DNA of 64,000 nt from Centropus unirufus (GCA_013397695.1 VYZI01000261.1:951632-1015631); one strand, 5' to 3'; positions 1 to 14,529 are shown, numbered from the stretch's first letter. The notes: generated from the sequence alone by a model not told the origin. Translations and numbers: made by a program.

Positions 1-3000
1 TTCATAGCCTTTGGGTTATGATATGATCTGTCCTAGGATTTGTCCAAGTTTTTTCAGCCATGCAGGCTATGACCAAAGTATAAATGCTCTTGCACTCGTG
101 CTTATTTCTTCTGAATTTAGAAGTGGTCTTGGCTTCAGAGCATCCTACTTTGAACATGTCTAATACCTTCAATCTACTTATGCTAAAGAATGTTGCTATC
201 ATTAATAGCTTTGTGCACACTGCTCTTTTGAAGACAGCGATCTGGAGTTTTTTTGTCATATAGATGGAAAACTGAAGTACAGAGAAAGGCAGAGGTAGAT
301 GTCTAAATTTATTTGTGCTATTCAGTCTCCGCTAATTTCAGTGGGTGTCTATGTGTTACATGTAATTTTCTCCACTTTTTTGCTCCACTCCCCTTTTCCT
401 TGCTACAGATTTAACTAGACATTGCCGTTCTTATTCCTAAGGCCTTGCCTGTGCAAATAAATTGCTTTCGAGACAGTTGTTTGGTGTCATTTTGTTTTAA
501 TTTAGCCCAAGGGGAATTCACATATTTTAAGGTCAGCCCAGGGTACCCCCCAGGAAACCCCTGCACAGTCCAGTTTGAGTCGCAAAATTTAAAAGGAAAA
601 ATAATCCTTCATGAGATTATACAAGAATAAAAGATCCTAAGATACTTGTAGTTCTAAGTTGGGGTAGGATAATCCCTTCATCTTTCAATTCACTGAAAAT
701 AAAAGAATTTAATCTCAAAATAACAACTCATTATAGTAGAACTGTGAGGAGGATGGGAACTACTGTGGATTTAAAAACTGGGCAGCTTCTTGGGTATCTT
801 TTCTATTTAAATAATTTTCTAGTCTCTCCAGTCCTGTGAGGTGACAGATGTACATCTCACCTGCAGCAACAATAGAAAGAAGATGTTGCGATAAAATGAT
901 TTTTAGAGATCTATTTGATCTTCATGGAGCTGGCAAGTAGGAAAATTTTCTTCTTAGATTGATATCTTTAAAGTGTAGAGATTTTAAATCCCTCCAAAGT
1001 GATAGACAATTATCTGAGTAATAGTCTGTTACTTTCACTACACTTCATGCTAAATTCATGACATTTGAGTCATGATTAGCCCTAAAGAAAGAAGTGAGGC
1101 CAAGTTTACATACCAAAAAATGGGTTATTTCCATATTTCTCATTGTGCAATATGTTCTAGTAAGACATATCACCTCATCAATAGAATTCCAGCTCACTAA
1201 TAACAATTGCTACTGAGTAGCTTTTGAAGCCCATTGAAGCCAATTGAAGGACTTACAGGAGTTACAAGTGTAATCTTTATTTAACAAACTGCTTTTCACT
1301 TAAAATGGCTTGTCAGAAAACCCTCAAACTTTTCACATGTCTTAATCTTGATTTTTCAATGCAATGCAATCCTTAGCCATGTTCTATATCCAGGCAAAAT
1401 GAGAGGAAGACACATATCCAAGAAGGACATTATTTTCAGGAGGAAGTCAATCTAAAGAAAACTGTAGATGAGAGAGCTAGCATAAAGTTTTTAATCTCAT
1501 GTAGTGAAACATCTGCCTCGTCTTCTGATATAAGTTGTTTCCTGAGGAAAAGAAATAGAAACAAATTATTAAGAACTGCAGCAAAAATTTTCAAATCTAT
1601 ATGGATGCAGAAACTTTCTGAGCTTTCCCATAAACTGAATCTCACCTTCTCTTCATGTGCTTAAAGGAACTTTTGCTGTGTTTAGAGTTCTTAATAGTAA
1701 TTTAATAGTTCCTATCCCTCCATTTGGAAGTACAAAAAGATCAAAACTGTAAGGAGGAAAAGCCACTTGGTGTCTGAATCTAGAAAGTCTTGGGCTCAGA
1801 ACAGGTCTTTAGCTGGCAGCCTTTGGCAAGATTATTAAATCGCCCTTACCATTTTCACTGAGAAGTGAAATATATAGGAAGGAATCATTCTGAGCGCACA
1901 TAGCTGAGAAGTTAGTTTAGGCACCTAAACAGTCACGTGAGATGCTTTTGTGTGTCCATATACTTTTCCCAGCATTTTTTATTTGCAATTAGATAATGCA
2001 GTCAGTGAGTATTTCCTCTGAGCTAATCATAGTACCTAGCATGCATTCTTTGGTATGCCTCTGCTAATGAGGATTAGTAGACATCAGGCAAGGATGACTA
2101 CTATTCTCTGTTTGGAGAAGGAGATACAGAGAACTCCCTAAATTTCAGGGATCCCCTGAAACTGAAACAGGCATAATTTCCCATTATGTATGACTTATTC
2201 TTCACCTAGGTTTTGTGGCATGTTGTGAAGAGATAACTTGATTCAATTATTACCTGTGTGAATTTCTCTGTGATGACAGATGCTCTAAAAATTATATGCT
2301 TTCTGTAAAACTTTGTCTAGTTCAAACTTTGATGTTTGCAATGTCTTTGAAGGTGACTTTAATTCACTTCCATAGTGTTTCAGGCCCCTGAAAGCCACTG
2401 ATGAACTCTGAAATTTTTTTATATATCTGCTTGGAGCTGCATTTTACCTTATTTGAGGAATTTCTTTTAGTTCTGAACTTGTTTGTCTAAAACTCTAGAG
2501 ATGCTCTGCCCTCTGGGTAGGTTGAGGGAAGGTTGGACTGAGGCTGATTCGAGACAGAGGGTGCATAAATCTGAACAGAATGATTTGGAACTGCCTGAGG
2601 TATCTGTCAGTGTGTTCTTGCAAGGGAGGGTCTAATTACTGATGTCAGTTGGTCTCCAAAATGACTTGTTTGTGGTCCATGAAGCAAGGAGGAGGGAGCT
2701 GAACCTAGACCAAACACAGCAGATTATCGCTTTTATGCTTTCATATGGCAGGGCTTGGCAGCACAGTTAAAATAGGGACTATACATAGTTCCATTATAAA
2801 AGCCTATTTGCTTAGAGATTTATCACATTAAGTCCTTTAATTTACATAAGACTAGAATCCGGCACTTGGTAGTCTCCCTCCTCTTTACTCTTTCCCTCCT
2901 AAGGTGATTTTTCTGGTTTAATTTAAATCTGCTTGACTGCTTTATACATGGAGACTACTATATTACCATGCTAGCAGTTGACACAGTGATTTTGTGTTAC

Positions 3001-6000
3001 AATATGTCTCCATTCTCAAGTGCCTCACAGTTCCATCACAGTTCCATGTTGTGAAAGACTGGCTTTTGTATGACAGTGATGCTTGTATTCTCCAAAACCC
3101 AGCTCCTTTTTTCTTGCCTTGTGCTAAAGTAACTGCTGCAGGAGGGCACTATAAAATGCAGCATCAAAATAGCCTCCATTATGGAAAAGGAAAAACTGCT
3201 TGGGAAGTATTTCAGTTCAGTAAAGTTCTATAATACACCAGACAAAGCAAACTGTTGTATCACATCACTATAGCAAAGTGTTGGCCAAATCAAAGAGAAG
3301 AGTCTGGGAAAAGATGTCTTAAACCAGCTCTACTGCTGAAGAAAATTTATTTTTGTCTAAGGAAAAATGTTCAGATGTTTAAGGGATTAATTAAAAACAG
3401 CACCTCAACCTTAGAAATCAATTTTCTTCAGGAAAGGGAAAGAGAAGAACATTGGTTCCAATAAAAGATAAGAGACGAAAATTAAAAAACATCCAAACCT
3501 GGAAAATTGAATGAAGATACTTGATTTTAATTAATTCAGGAAAAAAAAACCCACAACAAAGCAAACCCAAGCTGTCTTATGCAATACTGTATTTTTAATT
3601 GCTTGGACTGACCTTGAAGAAAATATCTGAAACTTCATAGCATTTAAAGGTCTGACTTAAATCTGAGAGAACCAGAGCTATCCTCCACATGAGTAAAAGA
3701 ACAAAACAAAGACACCGTCCCCTGCCGGTACACCAGTGGATATCCTAAATATTCAAGACACTTTTATTCAATTCCAACACCACTGGTAGACATTCTGAAG
3801 TGAATTAAGGACAAGGTAGCAAGTTTAAAATGAAATTCATTTGCTTTTGTCAGTTCACATCACATCACATCCTTAATGCCATCTTCAGGGAGACTTCCTG
3901 TTTAATATTAATAATCTCTATCTCTAATAGTCTCATGCTAATGTATTTGGTGAGCTTCTTTGATAATTTAAGACCTTTTCAGATATCAAAAGAAGCAAGG
4001 CATGTTTCTCACTGTAAGTATAAGGTTTATTGAAGGCATCATTAGAACTTTATGTGGGCCCATCATCCCTGCATTGTTGACATTAACATTTCATTAGGGG
4101 TAGGAACTGCAAATAGAGTTATAACTGCATTTGTTAAAAAAAAAAAAAAGATATTATATTTGATTTCCTGATGCTTAGGATGATCAGTTAGGAAATTGCA
4201 ACAGTGGATTCCTCTTTACATTTGTTACAGTCCTACCATAAAACGTCTAGTTTTCCATGGAATTTGTAGGTCCTACTGTTTGTGGTGTTGTGGGATTTTT
4301 GTTTATATTGGGAAATATAGATATCTTTCACATATATAAAGTGATGAGCTTGTTTTTGCATTACTGTAATAGTCACTGTTTGTCAACTGTGATGCAGAGC
4401 CTACATATTTATTTCTCATTTATAAGTCTTTGTGGCAAAGAACTGATACTGTTCTATACTTTTGACTTCCATTTGACAGTAATCTGCCCAGAGAACTACT
4501 ATTTGAACAGAGACTTCTATGTCATTTATATATTAATAACCTCTGGAAAACCAATCAAGCATATACACTTATATTTGAGGTTGTAGTATATGTTCATATA
4601 TTGTGTCTGTGTGCAAGCAAACATATATGGCTTTAATCATAAGGACTGCATCCCTTTAAAAAGAAATTAAACAAAAATTTGCACATGGTAAATTGTACAG
4701 TTAAGACCCATTCATAGCAATTTTTAATAAAATGTCCAGTCCATATTTAATTTATAGTTCTTAATTTATAGAGATTGAATTAAAATCCATTTCAATTCCA
4801 CAAAATATACTTGTCTTCTTGACGATCACATTGTAGATTATTTATTGCAATTTAGTATTATATATATAGGTTTTATGTTTCTCAATATCTTGTTCTTATC
4901 TCCCAACATGTAAAACCTTCCTCATATGCTGCTTTTATTTATTTGAATTTTCAGCCAGTCCCAGAGGAGGTAAACCAATTTGAAGAATGCTTGATACAAG
5001 AGAAATGTAGGTTATAAGGGAAATGGGGAAACAAAGGAATGGCACGAACATAATGTGTCTCAACTGGGTGTATCACACCTATTACAAGTTACTCTGCCTT
5101 CTTGCTGACCAGAGAAAGAAAACAGCACAGCCAGCATGGTTGCTTATCTCTAGCCTATCCAGTTCCCCAGTAGGATCAATGAAGAATATTTCCTTGTGTT
5201 TCTTCCAACAGGGCTTACACCTGAGGAGCTCCAGCATTTTCCCATATAAGAAAATGACTTAATCTGATGTAGTTTTAATTAAATTTGTCCAGTGATGAAC
5301 CTGGAGCAGGCAAGGTCAGAGAAGCTCCCATCTGTTTTATAGCTCTGTCCACAGTATGACCTCTGAGTCAGGTAAACGCTTTTCTTCCTCCTGCTGTCAG
5401 TTCCTTTTTGTGTAACTTTCTTGATCATGTTGCAAATCAGAGGGATCTTCTGGTCTTTCCACCCTTGGGCTTGAAGAAAGGATTTTGACTAGTCATGGAT
5501 CGTCTGCTGTTACTGGTGAGTTGACCAATCAGGTCTATATACAAGATACGATGACAACATGAAAGAATGTGCCTGGCCTTGTGCCCCAGGCATCTATTTA
5601 GATGCTGATAGCAGTGAAGACATGGCAGTCTGGACTTCGATATTGATTAACTGCCCAAGAACATACGTAATTTGTGTTCAGTATCCTCTTGTTATGAATT
5701 CTTGTTACCGTGATAGCCAGACTAACTTGTCTCCAGACAGAAATTTCTATACTTGCTCTAGTTACTTCCCTAATAAGCACTGTAAACATTATTTAATGGG
5801 AATCTTGGTACTATTGGGAGTTTCAATCACAGGTATCAAAGTGCATGTCAGGAAATAAGATGAAATACTAAATCACATTAGTAGGTGATTATTAGAGGTG
5901 AATTTTGTAAATTAGCCATAATTTTCACTTCCTAGACTTTCAAGGCTGAATAAGCTCTGTTGTGAACATATCAGGAGTGAATTGGAGAATATTTGAATTA

Positions 6001-6750
6001 TGGGCATGCTAATTTTCACAACATTGACATAGGCATCAATACCGAAACTATTGTAGGGTGCCATTTCAGAGACTACAGGATGTGTTGTTACAATCAGTCT
6101 TTGGCTAGGCTGTCACCACATAGGTGAAAGAAATCTATCAATATCACACAAAGCTTTGGAAAAGGGAGTAAAAAATGTAGTCTGATGATTGGGATGGACT
6201 TTTAAGGGGATCCTCTGAAAAACATCATTATGATGAGAAACAGATTAACTTAACAGTATTGTTGATTTCAGTTATGCCCTTTCAAATAAGTACTTGAGTA
6301 CACAGAAGGAATCTAGGTGAGGTAAAAAAGTGGAAGAAAAGGTTAGGACTAAGTGTCATCTGTGATTAAAGTAGTTAGCAGTAGAAAGAACATGAGTATA
6401 TAAAAAGCATGAGTATATAAAAGCATGAGTACATGAAAATTTGAGAGTGGAATAATGAATAAAATTGTATGATGGAATTGGTGCAAGTTTTTCTTTGACC
6501 CTACCCATATATAGGCAAATAGCAGAGGATGCTGTGCAAATAGCAAGAGGATACTTGTCTAGTAGCCAAAGATTAATTTCTCAATATCCCTCTATGCCTC
6601 TTTGTCTCTTTTGCTCTTCTTAATTTTAAACCTATGATGAAAAATTGTAAAGTGATGATGTGTGAAACCATGACCTCCTGTAAAGTAAAGAAGAAATGGT
6701 GATGTTACTCATAAACTTGGAAAAGCAGAAGACTGGGAAGGATGATTTAG
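1..6750. other. Unique AT-rich non-coding DNA
   Basis: No recognisable gene, transposon or RNA gene was found in this stretch. The open frames present are under about 110 codons, lie on both strands and look like chance frames in AT-rich DNA; the longest (4257-4586, plus strand) is rich in Phe, Ile, Leu and Tyr, as random AT-rich translation is. A 17/16/16-bp tandem triplicate at 6391-6439 is listed separately. The stretch could be intron or intergenic; the sequence does not decide which. Confidence 0.6.
6391..6439. repeat. Short tandem repeat, three units of 16-17 bp
   Basis: Three successive units begin with CATGAGTA. The first two share CATGAGTATATAAAA and differ only by one A in the terminal run; the third reads CATGAGTACATGAAAA. 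This is a small imperfect minisatellite in unique DNA with no visible function. Confidence 0.85.
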
Positions 6751-6868
6751 AGAATCATAGAATTATAGAATCATAGAATGGTTTGGGTTGGATGGGACCT
6801 AAATGATCATCTAATTCCATCCCTCCTGCCACAGCAGGGACAGATCCCACTAGACTAGGTTACTCCCA
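6751..6868 (-). mobile_element. CR1 LINE 3'-end fragment
   Basis: The segment opens with AGAATCATAGAATTATAGAATCATAGAATG, read here as successive copies of the complement of the CR1 terminal octamer. It then follows the standard reversed CR1 3' region: GGTTTGGGTTGGATGGGACC, then ATGATCATCTAATTCCA, then a CCCTCCTGCC block, then CCCACTAGACTAGGTT. It is therefore a minus-strand, 5'-truncated CR1 of about 120 bp, keeping only the 3' untranslated end. Similarity fades after about 6868. Identification is by recall of the avian CR1 consensus; the subfamily is not determined. Confidence 0.92.
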
Positions 6869-9800
6869 TAGTATGATTTTGAAAAATTTTCACCACCAAG
6901 AATATTTCTTCCTTGATCAAAAGCATGTGCAGGATGCAAGGGAATGACTGGCTTCAGTACTGCTTTCCTTTGCCAAACTTTCAGAGAACATAAAGACTTC
7001 CTTAGATCATATTTGGTCTATGGCACCACCTTTTTCAGGTATGAGTAAGTAATAATGCACATCTTAACTGAAAGCCTGCTTTCCCAGTTCATCCTGCCCT
7101 TCACACAGGAGCTCAGGCATCACAGGCAAAAAGACAAGAATCTATACACAAAAACACTTGACCAACAGAAGAATTGGATATTTCTTTAGTGTTCCTGAAT
7201 CCTCTTCTCTACAGGGACATCTTTCCTAATCTATTTCAAGAAAAAAAATCACAACTGAATCTGAACCTGCCAATTTAACAAGCCTTTATTTGAATTCATA
7301 GCAGCCAAAGACTACTTAAATTAAGACAGTACCAGCATAAAACATTTAGGTCAAACGAAGGAGATATAAGTAATTTTTATTAACGTTGGGAGAACTTATT
7401 TTAATTCATTTCAAATGTAGCAATAGAGTTTGACTTTAAGTCAAACACAAATGTGTTCATGCTAGAATCAAAAAAGGAGGCTGTTAAAAGGAGTAGACAG
7501 TAAATAGCTAGAGGGGAAAAAAAAACAGGGAGGTAACCAGAATGTCAAACACCTACAGAGAAAGATCATGCAAGGTACATAGAAAACTAAGGAATAAGAT
7601 AATTTAAGCAGTAGACAAAATAGAGGTGAATGCACAAAGATTCCACTGACAATAGTTTAACCATGAGGTGACAGATAACCTTTTGTGGCTAGAAAATTTT
7701 AAAAATCTGCAGTATATATGTATGTGTACATGTTAATATGTATGTGTATGCACTTGTAGCATCCATCCTAATGAAGGCAACCAGTGTCAAGAGGATGTCT
7801 TCTCACTCCAATATGTAACATGTACCATGGACTGAAAGATTTTGGCAGGAGAACTAAAGGTGCTGATCACCTCAAAATGGCTTGAAGGCAAAATAAAAAT
7901 AGAAGGTGACAAACTGCACGATCAGGCTTTTTCTCTTCTGTTTGCTCTTGATATTCTTAAAGACCTGACAGATCAGAATTTGATCATTGTTTTTGAGAAT
8001 AGGCAGCATTATGTAATCTGAAAGTCAGACTAAAGAGTGTATCATAGGAACTCATGGGTATGGGTAATTGGGATAGCTGTTCCCCTCACTGAAGTCATAA
8101 TTTACCATTTTCAGAAGAAGGATTGCCTTAAGAAAAAGAAACTAAAATTGCAGTGCAGAGTGCTTGCTGAATAACCTATCAGCAAGATATGCATCACTAG
8201 TGTTCTCCTATCAATTGGTTCAGATGTTGGATAGATGAATATTTAAAATATCCCCCAACAACTGAAGATTTAAACACAGGTGGAAACATAATTGACTAAA
8301 AAAATAAGTTTATCTGATCGTCTAATGTTAGAGGAATAGTAGTGGTTTTAGAACTTGGTTCTACTCTGTAGTTAGTTGTATACACCGAGAAAGAGTTTCA
8401 GAAGGAGATACCACACATTTTGATACAGGAAGTTTATATTGGAAGTTGCTATAAAGGAAGAAGGTTTAAGCAGCCTCTCTCATTTTGGGGGGTTTTTGTT
8501 TGTTGTTAAAAAGCTCTCTATGCTGGTTAGAGGAAACTTCCTCTTTCCTCAGCCTTCACACCCAGCCTTCACTGGGTTCATCATGCAGTCACAACAAACT
8601 TGAGATTAGTTGGCTGTTGAAAGCTGAGAAGTGGTTTTGCAACCCATTTAGCTCTCCCTGTTATTAAGTTAGTAGCCCTCAACAGAGGATAATAAAAATA
8701 ATGGGATAGAGATCAGTTATTATAGTAACACCTACCATTATTGTGATTTGCAGTTCAAGATGCTGTGATGGAACTTAATCATCTTTATACAGGAATTGAA
8801 GTGAAAAAAGTTTCTATCTGATACAGATTATTAAATAGAGACCAATTTTTTAGAAGAATTTTCTTTATGTAACAAAAGTTGTGGGAGAGAGGAAAAATAA
8901 TAAAATAATAACAATACAGATTAATTATAGTCATATATTTATATTTAATTTGCAACATACCCACATACAAAACCAAAATTAAAAGTATAATCACTAGAAA
9001 TATTTATCCGGGCTAATCCTTCACACAAATGCTAATAAATAATCAATCAAGGACTAAACAAAAACCTAGCAAATACAGATGATTCAGCAGCTATTGGAGG
9101 AGTCTGCATCAAGGATTTATTTCATGGGTTGTTGAATAGACTTCTGACAACTCAAGGAATCACATTATCTATTCATACTCATAAATTCTTCAAGCGCCCT
9201 GTAAAATTCATCTGGACCTTCCTTCCCCATAATTACCATAGCAAGTCTATTCCAGATTTCCTCTTTTCAGATTGTTGGACTTGATCTCTAATTTCCAGTT
9301 TAAAATACTTTATGACCAGTTTATGATAACCCTTATGCAATAACACAGTACACATTACATTATTTGTGCTATTGCAGTTTTCTACCAATCAGTTGAAAAC
9401 CAGATCAACTCTTCCATTGCAAGCACTATGTTATGCCAAGCTGATACTATGCCATCTTGTCTTAATTGCCAGGTGTGTTTTTGATCTCCAGATGGCATTC
9501 TTAACAGTGATATTCACAACCATGTAGACAGACATTTGAAATAGGAGTTTAACTTAAGTTCTTGGATTTTTCCTTCATTTGATTTGAACTCTTCTTTGAT
9601 GAAAGATAGCACCTAGGGCATGTAAATTAAAAATATGTATTTGGGAAGGATCTGTGCTCGAAATGGAGGGCCAACAGAGGAAGAGTACTGGTTAATGGAG
9701 GAAGGTACATAGTCTTTTGGTCTTTGGTTCCTATAGAATTTTTATTTAGATTCTCTCATCAGCTTGAAAAATGCTCCCCTGTCTCTCCTACCCAGTTTTA

Positions 9801-11215
9801 AAAGAAGAACTTTGTCCATGAGCAGATGAGACAGAAAATTCCATAAGCAGGAGTCAAATAATGTAAAGATATATTCTGGAAAAAACAAGGGTATATTTCC
9901 ACACTAATAGCTGAAACTTTCGGCTAGATTTATTATTTATGATTGCTGAAATATATCTATAAAGTATATGGCATTTTTTGTGCTTGGGCTGAAACAAAAG
10001 AGGCATCTAGCATTTTTCCTCATTTTGAATTTTACTTGATGGTGAATGTCTTAACCATCTTGATTAGGATGTGATTACTGCATTTCCAAAGAGAAAAATG
10101 AAAATCAATAAATGTGATCTCCGCTTTTCAGCTGTTCCTCATGTTGCAAACACTGAAAATGCAGCAGCAAGTGTGAGTGAGCCTAAGGGAAAAAATACAG
10201 GCAGATCATCAGGGTATATTTGGTGTCTATCTGTTGATTATTGACTATTGTTTTGGAGCACTTCTCAGAACATTAACAGTGTGAGAGACAAATTATTGCC
10301 ATTTAATTTTGTCTCTTTTCTATGTCAAAATAAATAAGTGTTGACATTAAATGGTGAATTAATTCAGCAAGTATATTTTTAGTGATCTTCTTGTGTTTAT
10401 CTGGAAAAAAAAAGATTAAAAACCTGGACTAAATTTTAACCCTTGCTAAGGGGTTTTAGACGTTTTTGCATCATCCAAAGGAATGTGCTTTCAGGCTAAG
10501 GCTTCACTCTAACATGCAAAATGAGCTGTCCCTCTTGTTTTGCACCTGCCATCCGTTTACCACTTTCCCTAAAAAAGGGAAAGCCAGCTAAACTGGCTCC
10601 AGAGATTAAGATTCAGCTTGAAAATGAGGAACAAGTTTGTTTTTTAAAGAAAAAAATATTTTCTAAAGGGTATGATTAAGTAATATTATCAGGTGCCTAA
10701 ATTTGAGTGACTTCAATTTAAGCACATCATTAAGCTCCTTGTCTATTTGGTGAGCTCTGAAATATGGCCAATGGTACTCTCCTCAGTTCAATTCAGTCAA
10801 CTGTGTCATATCCACAAAAGGAAAAAAGAAGAGACAAATATTATTTTTTTTTTGGAAATTGCTCCATGGAATTGCTGAAGGAAATCACAAAACCCAACCA
10901 AACGAAACAACCCCGACAATAAACCACTCAACCTTCACCCAAACCAACCAACCAAAATAACAACCCACAAATTTTTGTCCAAAGAATATGTTAAAATGTT
11001 TAGAGAATATTAACTTAAACGAAACCAATCTTTCAGTTTTGCAATCATATTATCTGTTGTCTGTTTATGCTGACATAGATTGAACAATCATAAATATCAA
11101 GCAAAGAAGGTAATTTTATAGAAGTTTGGGGTTTTTTTTATTAAACAAGACTATTTAATGCATTCAAATCAATACTAAGTTTTCTCTTACCTATAGCACT
11201 TATAAGCCTAATCAA
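6869..11215. other. Unique AT-rich non-coding DNA
   Basis: I see no gene or clear transposon here. An A/C-rich low-complexity patch occurs at about 10,885-10,970, with repeated AACC and CAAC words. Short frames on either strand are not protein-like. Confidence 0.55.
10885..10970. repeat. A/C-rich low-complexity tract
   Basis: The plus strand is nearly all A and C, with recurring ACCAACC and CAAACC words and few T or G. It is simple-sequence-like rather than a regular tandem array. A similar A/C-rich patch lies at 38,598-38,660. Confidence 0.6.
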
Positions 11216-11237
11216 TTGTTTGCTTTTATGGATTCCC

Positions 11238-11238
<1 letters not shown>

Positions 11239-11269
<31 letters not shown>

Positions 11270-11270
11270 N

Positions 11271-11348
<78 letters not shown>
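11239..11348. repeat. Poly-C homopolymer of 110 positions with one N
   Basis: There are 31 C, an N at 11,270, then 78 C, ending at a CGCTAC junction. Homopolymers of this length and base are very unusual in vertebrate DNA, and the N shows that the assembly was joined or was uncertain here, so the length is unreliable. If real, the complement is a poly-G run able to form G-quadruplex structures. The plus-strand frame through it (11,216-11,554), which would encode polyproline, is an artefact of the run. Confidence 0.9.
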
Positions 11349-11349
<1 letters not shown>

Positions 11350-14300
11350 CTACAAATCAAGTACTAAACTCATCTTGCCCTTTATAGCTAGCACGTGCAG
11401 GTCTGTGAGCAGTAACACTGCCCTCGGGATTTTCCCCCTGTTTTCCAAGCACGATGTTCCAATCTCATGCAGTTTTCATGTCCAGCAACAAAAGAATATT
11501 CCAGGGGATTGGTTCATCTCAGCAGAAGGTACCATTGCTGCCAAGAGTCAGTGAAAGCTATTGTAGATGATTTCATGGGACCTGGGGATAATTCACTCTG
11601 CCTAAAAAGACACAAGCTAATTTTGAAAGAAATCCTCTTGCTGTCATCTGCTATAACACATACAATTGAGATAAACCCTTGAACTGGTATTCCTTATGCA
11701 TAATATATTCTGTAAGACAAATAGAAGCATAGCCATGACATTAAGAGTGTCCAAATGATTGCTTAGGTTTAGCACCCTGGCTGTCCAATTTCTTATCTAA
11801 ACTGTTACAAACAAAGGCAGAATTGGAAGATTAAAAATTTTCAAGTGACTGCTGAAGTTCAAAGAGTGCTTGTATTTTAATAACAAGTACCGTACACATT
11901 TCATGGAAGTGTTAGCCAGCTGATCTATATGTTAATTAGACTGCTGTTTGAAAAGGAAAATTATTCAAGTGCTTTCATCTCATTTCCAACACAAATGGCC
12001 ACGCTGAGTACATTAGGAAGCATCATTCCTGCAGATTCTAGAGTCAGTTAAGCCCCTTTTTAGGCATTAGAGGAGAAAGAAAGAAGCAGAGCAGATAGTC
12101 AATTTTATGGCAGAATGATTTTCAAACAGAAAGCAATCCATTCTGAAAAAAAAAAAATCTCAATTCTCCACGGGGGGGGGGGGGAAGAATTGAAATCCTT
12201 TGGATTTGCAGTTGAAAAATTGTGGTTATGACTTCCTTTCTATTATCTACCTGGGAGAAAAAAAAAAACAGAGACAAACAAAAGAAAAAGGAATAAAAGA
12301 ATCAAGATTGCCAAAGACCTTTCATGTGAGAAATTAGAGAACTGGAAGTAGGCCTGGTACAGGTGGGTGTATTGAGAAATGGAGAGGCAGAGAAAGCAGG
12401 TGACTAGCATCTGTCTCTGGCTCCCTGCCTGGAAGATTCTCACAGGAGTAGCTTTCTGCCTTCTGGCAGAAAATGAAATTGACAAAAGGTCAGGAGGTGA
12501 AATTGACAGGGGTGTTCAGTTGGCTGGAAGTTGACAAACTACAAAAGCTTCCATTTTCCTCATCCAAAAAGAATTCCTTGAAGGCTTTAAGTTCAGGGAT
12601 GTAGGGAGATAAAAAAGAATCGAATCGTTTTAATTTCTTATTCCAAATACTGATACTTTCTGAGGACAGAAATTAGCTTTCCAGGTTAAATTTGGAATGA
12701 AGTGCTCAAGCTTCAGCACTGTTGCAGTGTCAGCCTGGAAAACAATTTTGAAAACCGGAGGGAGCTCAGAAAGGGAAACAAATGCAGATGACCATTGCCT
12801 CATTAGCTTCCCTCTTTTCCCACACATTCAAATAAAGAAACAGGCAAAAGTGGAATTCTCTTAAAAATTTTTAAAGGTAACGGTGTTGCACAAAGATCCT
12901 GGTAATTTCATGTTACATTTCAAAGGTACTGAATATATTCTGTAAAATATATCTGAGCTGGTGTCATGCACCCATGAGCTAGGACATGAAATCTTGAACT
13001 GCATATTTGCAGTTCCGTGTATCAAGAGTTCTGTGTTATAATCCAGAATGAAATGTATTTACATTTGTTCTATAACATGAGGATATTTTGTGTTTTTTTT
13101 TTTCTTTCCTGAAAAGGAAGTTAATAAAGATTCTGTCTTTTGTTGATTAATCACATAGAAGAACACCTTAGATCATAAACACAGAAGCTTACTAGCTTAC
13201 CAGTCAAACAGAAACACTTCAAACTATTACTCAAAAAAAAAAAAAAGGAGCTGATATTGCTATGAAGCTGCAATAAAAGGAGAATTCTAGCAGCACTCTG
13301 TATAGAAGACACAAAATATATTCACTTCTTTCTACACTGGATATTTCAGAACAAAGTTGGAAATGAAGCCGCATGCAACTGACTTTCAAAATATTAGATA
13401 CACATTGTAATTTCATACACTCTGTAAAGTTCTGGTTGGCAAACTACTTGACATAATTTCTCATATTCAATTGTAGTTTTTTGCTAGTTGCTGACTGAAC
13501 TTTTCAAAATATTTTTCTACTGATATATTGAAATGTGTATTACTCAGCAATTTAGTTCAGAAGAGTTACTATAGGAGGGTATGATGGACTGATGACAGGC
13601 TTTCTATGAAAATAAAACTCCAGCTAATGTCCCCCTTTATAATACACCTGTATAGTCTCAAAGAAATATATGAAGCTGAGATATTTTCCATCACGTAATG
13701 TTGCAGTACTCTGAGATTACATTTACTCACATTGCTTTGTACCCATATATATATACAGAGAAAAGAAAAGAGAGGAATTTTTGTTTGCAACTTTTCTGTC
13801 TTATTTGAATGCATTCCCCTAACCTGTTTGTTTCCCCTGTGGTCAATATACTTTCATTAATTAATTTATTTTCCTTTAAGTCATTGCCTTTGAGTTTAAG
13901 CATTGCCTCACAAAGGTCATTTACTTTAACCTTAAGTATCTTTGACCTCCAAAAAATGAAGATGCTTTCCGTCACAGTCCAGTTAGGAATGCAAATGAAG
14001 ACAAAAACTTTACAGGATCTATCAGCTTATGTCTCCAATCTCACACAGCTCTGATCTGCTTTCTCTGCAAATGAAGTGTATGATTTTGTTTTGATTTCAG
14101 ATTGTTTTGTCACAGAAACAACAGCAGCTCCACGTTGAGGGACAATGCAGTAAATGTTGAAAGACGTTCTTCTCCCTTCCTTGGGTGTATAAACTAATTT
14201 CCTACTGTGCCAGAGTCAGGACATAACTTTTCTGTGGGATAAATTTCAAATTGTTCTCAGAGGTTTGTACCTGTATACCCTTTTCATATTGTTACATTCA

Positions 14301-14529
14301 AAGAAAACTAGGAAAAGGACAATTCCCTGAAACTTACAGAAAGGGGAAATCACGAATAATATGTCAGTGATTGCTAGCAGATGTACATGAGAGACCAGAG
14401 TGCTAGAGAGGAATCAGCCTCATAAAGAGCAATCAGGCAAATTAAAACTACTCTTTGCCCTGGTAAGATCAAAATCACATCCTGATTTGGAAAAAACAAG
14501 AAAACTATAATTTCATTTATATGGGCATT
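11349..14529. other. Unique AT-rich non-coding DNA
   Basis: No gene or transposon was recognised. A 12-A run at about 12,146-12,157 and a 13-G run at 12,172-12,184 lie close together. Overlapping short frames on both strands at 13.6-14.1 kb look like chance frames. Several pyrimidine-tract plus AG sequences (for example before 14,101) occur, but such motifs are common by chance in DNA of this composition. Confidence 0.55.

Noticed and set aside
4257..4586. 109-codon frame rich in hydrophobic residues
   Set aside because: Composition is what AT-rich DNA gives by chance; no membrane-protein family pattern or conserved motif is seen.
11216..11554. 112-codon frame with a polyproline run
   Set aside because: It is created by the poly-C homopolymer, includes an N, and has no recognisable domain outside the run.
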